Shown: piece by piece, positions 31,448 through 36,260 of the stretch
How the letters are laid out: each line of letters begins with the position of its first letter
Position numbering within the stretch: the first letter of the stretch is position 1
Origin: Chloroflexota bacterium
GTDB lineage: Bacteria; Chloroflexota; Limnocylindria; Limnocylindrales; CSP1-4
NCBI GenBank assembly: GCA_003171255.1
Contig: PMYK01000029.1
Coordinates: forward strand, 122,327 to 158,586
DNA length: 36,260 nucleotides
Direction: 5' to 3'
Program-made: the position numbers and the translations under genes
The notes under the pieces: model-generated
The model's database searches: none
What the model saw: only the letters and a program-made list of their open reading frames with translations
What the model was told of the DNA's origin: nothing

Positions 31448-31852
31448 CTAGTCCCGCGGCCGGGTGTTGGCGCGCAGGAAATCGGCAACTTGGGCGATCG
31501 TGGTGCCGGGCCCGAAGACCGCGGCGACGCCGCACTCTTTGAGCGCAGGCACGTCGTCGTCCGGGATGATGCCGCCGGCCGTCACGAGGACATCGTCCAT
31601 GCCGCGTTCGCGAAGCAGCGAACAGATGCGCGGCAGCAGCGTCATGTGCGCCCCAGACAGGATCGACAGCCCGACGACGTCGACGTCTTCCTGAAGCGCA
31701 GCCGTCACGATCATCTCAGGCGTCTGGCGCAGGCCGGTGTAGACGACTTCGAAGCCTTCGTCGCGCAGACCGCGCGCCAGCACCTTGGCTCCGCGATCGT
31801 GCCCATCGAGCCCGGGCTTGGCGATGAGAACCTTGAGTGGTCGGTCGGTCAT
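31448..31852 (-). CDS. Methylmalonyl-CoA mutase, stand-alone cobalamin-binding subunit
   Basis: 134 residues, the separate B12-binding domain of a two-part mutase. The DxHxxG motif is seen in [11 protein letters not shown] with the cobalt-ligating His18; LSILSGAHM and GGIIPDDDV complete the site. It pairs with a large catalytic subunit (mcmA1 type) that is not in this window. It rearranges methylmalonyl-CoA to succinyl-CoA in propionate and branched-chain breakdown. ATG at 31852 is preferred: a TATGAT -10 ends 7 nt upstream and there is no ribosome binding site, so the mRNA is likely leaderless; ATGs at 31864 and 31861 are alternatives. Confidence 0.93.
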   Translation of the reverse strand: MTDRPLKVLIAKPGLDGHDRGAKVLARGLRDEGFEVVYTGLRQTPEMIVTAALQEDVDVVGLSILSGAHMTLLPRICSLLRERGMDDVLVTAGGIIPDDDVPALKECGVAAVFGPGTTIAQVADFLRANTRPRD

Positions 31853-31859
31853 GACCCGC

Positions 31860-31865
31860 ATCATA
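31860..31865 (-). promoter_or_regulatory. -10 element of the B12-subunit/meaB operon
   Basis: TATGAT on the minus strand, 7 nt before the ATG at 31852: a near-consensus -10 and the strongest in the window. Confidence 0.5.
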
Positions 31866-31889
31866 GCGGGCCGGCCCGGTCAACTCAGG

Positions 31890-32072
31890 CTACATGCCCC
31901 ACTTGGCGCCCTGCTCCTCGACGATATGGATCTTGTCGCTCGCACGGTTCCGGCAAAGGGCGCACGGAACAACGCCGGGGAGGACCTCCTGGAAGTGGTG
32001 CGGCGCATTTGGGTCGGCTTCGCCCGCCTTGACTTCCTTGGTCGCAGCCGGATGGATGAATGGCAGCTTCAT
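31890..32072 (-). CDS. Small CxxC protein, third member of a local family
   Basis: 60 residues. Shares with the two genes upstream a PH-x-F segment near the middle, then CALCRNRASDKIHI and a terminal KWGM, corresponding to C-x-x-C, SD(K/R)(I/L)HI and WG in the others. Only two cysteines plus histidines are present, so a metal site would need a dimer or the histidines. ATG at 32072 has GGAG 9 nt upstream. Family not recognised; likely a small zinc-binding or redox protein. Confidence 0.65.
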   Translation of the reverse strand: MKLPFIHPAATKEVKAGEADPNAPHHFQEVLPGVVPCALCRNRASDKIHIVEEQGAKWGM

Positions 32073-32197
32073 AAGTCCCGTCTCCCCGCTTCGTGTGGCG
32101 CCGCAGGTCAGAACGCGGCGCACCGATGATACAGATGACAAGGTCTGGCTATTTGTTCGTTCGGCGGGTTCGGCCGGACTTTAGAAGGTGGCCGTCT

Positions 32198-32416
32198 CTA
32201 GCCCCAATGCGGCGACTGGCCGTCCGCCATCGCCTCGCCGTCGATGTGGAGGCGATCGGTCCGGGGGGCGTGGCAAATCTCACAGGCGGTCGACTCACGC
32301 GTAGGGACCGGAGGACTCAGGTATCCACCGCCGGTGCCGTACGGCTCGGCTGCCTGCGTAATGGGCAGCTCTGTTGCGGCCCTGAAGACGTGCGGCTGGT
32401 TCTTGTCCGTATCCAT
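32198..32416 (-). CDS. Small CxxC protein, 72 residues, second copy
   Basis: The conserved C-terminal half reads CEICHAPRTDRLHIDGE and ends SPHWG. 43 of 72 residues are identical to the protein encoded directly upstream, without gaps, so the pair arose by tandem duplication. The N-terminal half has TDKxxPHVF and a Gly/Pro loop (GGGYLSPPVP). Start ATG at 32416 with GGAGG 9 nt upstream. Sits 25 nt after copy one, so probably in one transcript. Function unknown; C-x-x-C-H plus downstream His suggests metal binding. Confidence 0.72.
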   Translation of the reverse strand: MDTDKNQPHVFRAATELPITQAAEPYGTGGGYLSPPVPTRESTACEICHAPRTDRLHIDGEAMADGQSPHWG

Positions 32417-32441
32417 CACCAGATCCCTCCGTCCCGGGCAC

Positions 32442-32660
32442 CTAGCCCCAATGCGGCGACTCTTCGTCGGCCTGCTCTTCGCCATCGATATGAAGGCGAT
32501 CCGTCCTGGGCTCGTGGCAGATGCCGCACAGACCCGATACGCGGCCCGGGATGGGAGGCATTTTGTACCCGCCGGAGAGTCCGCTATTCCCGAGCGGCGG
32601 CGTCATCGGCAGCTCGTTCACGTCCATGAAGACGTGTGGCTCATGCTTGTCCGTACTCAC
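32442..32660 (-). CDS. Small CxxC protein, 72 residues, first copy
   Basis: Reads MSTDKHEPHVF at the start and CGICHEPRTDRLHIDGE, then SPHWG at the end. GTG at 32660 is chosen because it aligns with the ATG of the paralogue and has AAGGGGA 7 nt upstream; the frame continues to 32870 but without similarity. A TAGACT -10-like element lies about 60 nt upstream. The gene leads a run of three related small genes, between folE and the B12-subunit gene. Not a family I recognise. Confidence 0.72.
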   Translation of the reverse strand: MSTDKHEPHVFMDVNELPMTPPLGNSGLSGGYKMPPIPGRVSGLCGICHEPRTDRLHIDGEEQADEESPHWG

Positions 32661-32894
32661 TGTCACATCCCCTTCCCTCTTCGTATCCCGGCGACTCGTC
32701 CGGCCTGTTCGCGGCACCAGTCTAGGCCTGTCCTGGAAGACAGTTACAGAGCGTTCCCGCCTCCAGCACGAGACTGGCCGTGTCGGACCGTCGCGTCTGC
32801 CCGATAGATGGCGCAGGCACGAGCCAAAGCCGCCGAACCGGGAATCGGCGCTGGCCCCGGCGAGAGCCACGCTACGGGGCCGCGATGAATCCGA

Positions 32895-33632
32895 TCAAAT
32901 CCTCGGCGCCGGCCGATCCAGATGGGACATGAACTCATCGCGCGTCTCTCTCGTGGTCCTGAACGTGCCGAGCACGCTGCTTGTGACCATCGTCGCGCCG
33001 CCCTTCTGGACACCGCGCATAGCCAGACAAAGGTGCTCTGCTTCAATAACCACGCCAACACCATATGGGTTCAGTCGCGACTGAAGAAAGTCGGCGATCT
33101 GCTGAGTCATACGTTCCTGGACCTGCAGCCGGCGGGCGTACATCTCGACCATGCGGGGTATCTTCGAAAGCCCGATGACCCTGCCTCGCGGCAGATAGCC
33201 GACGGCCACCGTGCCGAAGAACGGCAGCATGTGGTGCTCGCACAGAGAGTAGAACGGGATGCCCTTGATGACGACCATCTCGCTGTACCCAACATCGAAG
33301 ACGGCGCCGTTGATGAGGCGATCCGGCTCGACGTGGTAGCCGCAGGTGAGCTCGAGCCACATGCGATGCATACGCTCAGGGGTGCGGAGCAGGCCTTCAC
33401 GCTCCGGGTCTTCACCGATCTCGGTGATGATGTCGCGGACGGCACGCTCGATGCCGTTGGTTGCGCGCGCCGGCACCGGCTGACCAGCCGCCGGCCCGCC
33501 GACGGTCCCCGTCGGCGCTTCGTCGGCCTCCACGCCATCGACGTCATCGCCCCGCTCGATCCGTTCGACCATGCCGCGGAGGTGCACCTCCAGGTCGAGC
33601 TGGTCGCGTTCGGTCGGCTTGTCGGTCGTCAT
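32895..33632 (-). CDS. folE: GTP cyclohydrolase I
   Basis: 245 residues. Converts GTP to dihydroneopterin triphosphate, the first step to folate (and other pteridines). The zinc and active-site segments IPFYSLCEHHMLPFFG and EHLCLAMRGVQKGG, together with GYLPRGRVIGLSKIPRMV and RLQVQERMTQQIA, are complete. An acidic, low-complexity N-terminal extension of about 55 residues (EADEAPTGTVGGPAAGQPVP) precedes the core, longer than usual. ATG at 33632 with AAGGAG 6 nt upstream. Active as a toroidal decamer in the family. Confidence 0.96.
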   Translation of the reverse strand: MTTDKPTERDQLDLEVHLRGMVERIERGDDVDGVEADEAPTGTVGGPAAGQPVPARATNGIERAVRDIITEIGEDPEREGLLRTPERMHRMWLELTCGYHVEPDRLINGAVFDVGYSEMVVIKGIPFYSLCEHHMLPFFGTVAVGYLPRGRVIGLSKIPRMVEMYARRLQVQERMTQQIADFLQSRLNPYGVGVVIEAEHLCLAMRGVQKGGATMVTSSVLGTFRTTRETRDEFMSHLDRPAPRI

Positions 33633-33726
33633 CGCTGGCTCCTTCGATGGAATCCTACGCCCGCCGCGCCGGCGCAGTGCCGCCCAACCGATCGCCGGCC
33701 GCGAGTCCGAAGGATCGCCCGGGCTC

Positions 33727-33732
33727 TAGGAT
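33727..33732 (+). promoter_or_regulatory. -10 element of the metallopeptidase gene (leaderless start)
   Basis: TAGGAT, then 6 nt, then ATG at 33739; no ribosome binding site between. The intervening AGGCGC also occurs after the TACGAT element at 26493. Confidence 0.5.
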
Positions 33733-33738
33733 AGGCGC

Positions 33739-34152
33739 ATGGCCAAGAGAGCAAGGGGCAGTGTCCATCGCCGCGGCGTCACGGCCGACACGGCCGGCCG
33801 CTTCGAGGAGCTGGTTCAGCGGGCGCTCGACAGGATTCCCGAGCCTTTCGCGCGAGCCCTCGATGAGGTGGCCATCGTCATCGACGACGAGCCGTCGCGG
33901 GAGCAGCTGCGCGAATCCGGGCTCGGCCCGGACGAAGGCCTCTACGGGCTGTATGAAGGGATTCCCCGGACCGAGTACGCCGCAGACTGGGCCTTCGTGC
34001 CCAACAAGATCACGCTCTTCTCCGGAGTGCTGGTGGAGGATTTCCCGGATCCGGCCGAGCTGGAGCACGAGGTCTGGATCACGGTGATCCACGAGCTGGC
34101 CCACCACCTGGGGATCGAGGAGTCCCGGCTCCACGACCTGGGCGTGGACTGA
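33739..34152 (+). CDS. Minimal zinc metallopeptidase (DUF1025/zincin-like family)
   Basis: 137 residues. The family signature VIHELAHHLGIEESRLHDLG carries the HExxH zinc-binding motif and the following glutamate/aspartate ligand region close to the C-terminus; YGLYEGIPRTEY and LPNK-like VPNKITLFSG complete the small fold. Members are cytoplasmic minimal zincins of unknown substrate. The N-terminal ten residues are basic. Leaderless by the -10 spacing. Confidence 0.9.
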   Translation: MAKRARGSVHRRGVTADTAGRFEELVQRALDRIPEPFARALDEVAIVIDDEPSREQLRESGLGPDEGLYGLYEGIPRTEYAADWAFVPNKITLFSGVLVEDFPDPAELEHEVWITVIHELAHHLGIEESRLHDLGVD

Positions 34153-34223
34153 GGCTGGGGGTTGGGCCGGGCTGCGGGCGGAGGCGATGAGGGCGTGCGG
34201 CAGAGCGCCCGGCCGTCGGTTCA

Positions 34224-34255
34224 TTGCGGGATGCAAGTACAAGTTGCGGGACGCA
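34224..34255. repeat. 12-bp direct repeat with 20-bp period
   Basis: TTGCGGGATGCA and TTGCGGGACGCA, differing at one base, start 20 bp apart in the 199-nt gap between two convergent genes. No gene or T-run terminator is seen in the gap. Confidence 0.4.
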
Positions 34256-34351
34256 CGGATCAGCGACCGAAGCCCCCGGGTCGGCGCCTTCTAGGGGCAT
34301 TCGTAGCCCTGGCCCTACCGCAAGAACGTCGATAGACTGCGCCGCCGCGCG

Positions 34352-35377
34352 CTACCCAGCAGCCGCCGGCGGCACGTCGAGTGGCGCGGCGCCGGCCAGC
34401 AAATCGCCGAGCCTGTCCGTCTCGACGTTGCCGCCGCTGAACACAACGCAGACACGCTCGCCGTCGCGGATCGGGACCTTGCCGAATAGGACCGCCGCCA
34501 GTGCCGCGGCGCCGGCCGGCTCCACCAGCTGCTTCATCCGCTCCAGGGCAAAGCGGACGCCCGCCAGGATTGTGGCATCGTCGAGCAGAACGATCCCATC
34601 CAGGTAGCGCCGGCCCATCGCCATCGTCCACTCGCCGGCGAAGGGCGCACCAAGCCCATCGGCCACCGACACGGGCTGGATCCGGACGATCTCGCCGCGT
34701 TCGAGTGCCAGGGAAAGCGCATTGGACTTCGTGGGCTCGACGCCGTAGACACGCACACACGGCCGCGTCTCCTTGAGCGCCGCCGCCGTCCCGGTGCAGA
34801 GCGCGCCGCCGCCGATCCCCGCCACGACGACGTCCACGTCGGGCAGGTCGTCGAGAATCTCGAGGCCGATGGTCCCCTGCCCCGCGATGATCAGCGGGTC
34901 GTCGAAGGGCGGTACGAACGTAAGCCCCCGCTCAGCCTGGACCTCTTCCATCCGGGCCCACGTCTCGCCCACGTGCTGGCCAAAGAGGATCACCTCGGCC
35001 CCGTAGCCGCGGCACGCGTCCACCTTCGAGCGGACGGCGCCGGCCGGCATCATGACCACGGCATGGACCCCGGCCTCGTGCGCTGCCAGGGCCACTCCCT
35101 GGGCGTGGTTGCCGGCGGAGAGTGTGATGACCCCGGCTGCCCGTTCCGCGGCCGTCAGCGCCGCCATCTTGTTGAGCGCGCCGCGGATCTTGAAGGCGCC
35201 CGTCTTCTGGAGATGCTCGGCCTTGGCGTACAGCCGCCCATTCCCTACCCGAATACCGCGCGCCGCCAGCACCCGGGCCGCCGTCGAGGACGACAGAATG
35301 GGCGTGCGATCGATTCGCCCCTCCAGGACGCGGCGAGCTTCGTGGAATCGTTCGATCGGAACAATGTGTTCGGGCAT
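34352..35377 (-). CDS. ilvA: Threonine/serine dehydratase, PLP-dependent
   Basis: 341 residues, fold type II PLP enzyme. The cofactor lysine lies in KTGAFKIRGALNKM, the substrate loop in SAGNHAQGVA, and the phosphate-binding glycine loop in AGIGGGALCTG. It lacks the C-terminal ACT-like regulatory domain of long biosynthetic IlvA, so it is the short catabolic-type form (about 320-340 residues) and should not show isoleucine feedback through that domain. It deaminates threonine to 2-oxobutanoate; propionyl-CoA made from that could feed the nearby methylmalonyl-CoA pathway, which is inference. ATG at 35377 has no ribosome binding site and a weak CATACT element 6 nt upstream. Symbol tdcB is equally fitting. 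Confidence 0.9.
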   Translation of the reverse strand: MPEHIVPIERFHEARRVLEGRIDRTPILSSSTAARVLAARGIRVGNGRLYAKAEHLQKTGAFKIRGALNKMAALTAAERAAGVITLSAGNHAQGVALAAHEAGVHAVVMMPAGAVRSKVDACRGYGAEVILFGQHVGETWARMEEVQAERGLTFVPPFDDPLIIAGQGTIGLEILDDLPDVDVVVAGIGGGALCTGTAAALKETRPCVRVYGVEPTKSNALSLALERGEIVRIQPVSVADGLGAPFAGEWTMAMGRRYLDGIVLLDDATILAGVRFALERMKQLVEPAGAAALAAVLFGKVPIRDGERVCVVFSGGNVETDRLGDLLAGAAPLDVPPAAAG

Positions 35378-35688
35378 GGCGGAAGTATGGCGCCAGTCCG
35401 TTTCGGTGGCCGGTGGGAGCCGCAGCCGGCGATTTGTCGATCAGCGGCAAAGACGCCAAAGTCGATGCAACCTGGCGCGTCGGTCGAACATCGATACAGG
35501 TGCGTCGTCGGCGTCAACCGGCGCCGGCTCCTGCGCCTCTCCGGTCAAGGTTCTGACCCGCCTGGAGCCCGCCGCTCTTCCCTGGGCGGCGCAGAGACCC
35601 GCTCCCGGCGGGTGGCCGGAGGCGTACCATTCGGGCACTAACCGTCGAGCAGAGGCCGCCACGCGGCCGCCATCCAGGAGTGGGTCGA
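35378..35688. other. Divergent intergenic region
   Basis: 311 nt between the dehydratase and the zinc-ribbon gene. No gene recognised. A TACCAT element at 35625-35630 is a possible -10 for the plus-strand gene. Confidence 0.4.
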
Positions 35689-36260
35689 ATGCCGGGCTTC
35701 ACCCCGTTCACGAGCAACTACCAGGATCTCTCAAGCAACCAGGGTTACCAGTTCGAGTTTCGCTGCAACATCTGCAACAGTGGCTACAGGAGCGAGTTCC
35801 AGAAGAACCTTCTCGGCATGGGCGGATCGATCCTGAGCGGCGCCAGCAGCGTTCTCGGCGGCCGGTTTTGGGGCGCCTCCAACGCCGCCAATGCGGCGCA
35901 GAACATCACCGACCGCGACGCTCGCGACAAGGCCCTCCAGAAGGCCTCCAACGAGATCATGCCGCTCTTCCACCGCTGCGTGAAGTGCAACAACTGGGTG
36001 GACGAGACCTGCTTCAACAAGCAGCGCGGGCTGTGCGTCAACTGCGCCCCGAACCTGGCCACCGAGATGGAAGCCGAACGCTCGTCGGTCGAGCTCGGCC
36101 AGATGCGAGACGCGATGCGGGCTCAGACGGTCTTTTCGGGCGACACGAGCGCCCGCGCTACCGAATGCCCCAGTTGCGGCAAGCCGGTCGGCAGCGAAAA
36201 GTTCTGCGGCAACTGCGGCACGCCCCTTGGCACCGCCAAGTGCTCCAAGTGCGGCGCCGA
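35689..36260 (+). CDS. Zinc-ribbon protein (N-terminal part; cut by window end)
   Basis: At least 190 residues. After TPFTSNYQDLSSNQGY come several cysteine pairs: CNICNSGY, CVKCNNW with CVNCAP, CPSCGKPVGSEKFCGNCG and CSKCG, that is at least two zinc ribbons, of which the last is the double zinc-ribbon (DZR) type. The stretch between the first two pairs is Gly/Ser/Ala-rich (LLGMGGSILSGASSVLGG) and may be amphipathic. Such proteins are common in Chloroflexota and similar lineages, with unknown role. ATG at 35689 with AGGAG 8 nt upstream. Confidence 0.85.
   Translation, partial: MPGFTPFTSNYQDLSSNQGYQFEFRCNICNSGYRSEFQKNLLGMGGSILSGASSVLGGRFWGASNAANAAQNITDRDARDKALQKASNEIMPLFHRCVKCNNWVDETCFNKQRGLCVNCAPNLATEMEAERSSVELGQMRDAMRAQTVFSGDTSARATECPSCGKPVGSEKFCGNCGTPLGTAKCSKCGA

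Noticed and set aside
1-36260. CRISPR arrays, insertion sequences, prophage genes, rRNA
   Set aside because: No regularly spaced repeats, transposase, integrase, phage structural gene or rRNA sequence was recognised.

Overview
The window is high-GC bacterial chromosome with dense short-gap genes, many GTG/TTG starts, several apparently leaderless genes, one tRNA-Lys, and a gene content (GH94 phosphorylases, MeaB plus a stand-alone B12 subunit of methylmalonyl-CoA mutase, baeRF-like protein, DnaJ/ExoX-C protein, NarL-type two-component pair) that fits a soil or freshwater member of the Chloroflexota (Limnocylindria/Ellin6529-like). This placement is inference from gene style; a high-GC actinobacterium-like lineage is the main alternative.

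Region 1 to 6800 is the pyrimidine locus. carB (cut by the window edge) and carA lie on the minus strand but are not adjacent. Each has its own nearly identical control leader: an extended -10 promoter, two tandem PyrR-binding hairpins, a strong ribosome binding site, an 18-19 residue leader peptide, and an intrinsic terminator hairpin lying entirely inside that leader ORF. Between carA and carB sit a nitroreductase, the first 23 codons of a nucleoside (cytosine-type) deaminase, and then a lower-GC block that reads as an integron gene-cassette array without integrase: a P-loop kinase, a GNAT acetyltransferase and a methyltransferase, all in the same direction, separated by two recognisable attC sites and starting at a GTTAGGC core where the deaminase reading frame breaks. 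This is the most unusual part of the window.

Region 6900 to 10650 holds small genes: two membrane-associated proteins, a tandem pair of nearly duplicate XRE regulators, a baeRF-like protein with a small neighbour, a DnaJ/ExoX-C protein and a 53-residue two-helix membrane protein.

Region 10780 to 25920 looks like a carbohydrate (probably chitin or other beta-glycan) utilisation and sensing region: two translationally coupled GH94 phosphorylases, a PAS-GGDEF diguanylate cyclase, a membrane histidine kinase with NarL-type response regulator, an orphan family-1 sugar-binding lipoprotein, a CUT2-type sugar ABC transporter (ATPase, permease, binding protein) and a secreted GH18 chitinase. The plausible flow is: chitinase releases oligosaccharides outside the cell, the ABC system imports sugars, and the GH94 enzymes phosphorolyse disaccharides to sugar-1-phosphate.

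Region 26100 to 36260 has tRNA-Lys(CTT) with a decayed tRNA-like relic upstream, a large PAS/GAF hybrid histidine kinase, meaB and the cobalamin-binding subunit of methylmalonyl-CoA mutase, three related small CxxC proteins in a row, GTP cyclohydrolase I (folE), a leaderless minimal zinc metallopeptidase, a threonine dehydratase and the start of a zinc-ribbon protein cut by the window end.
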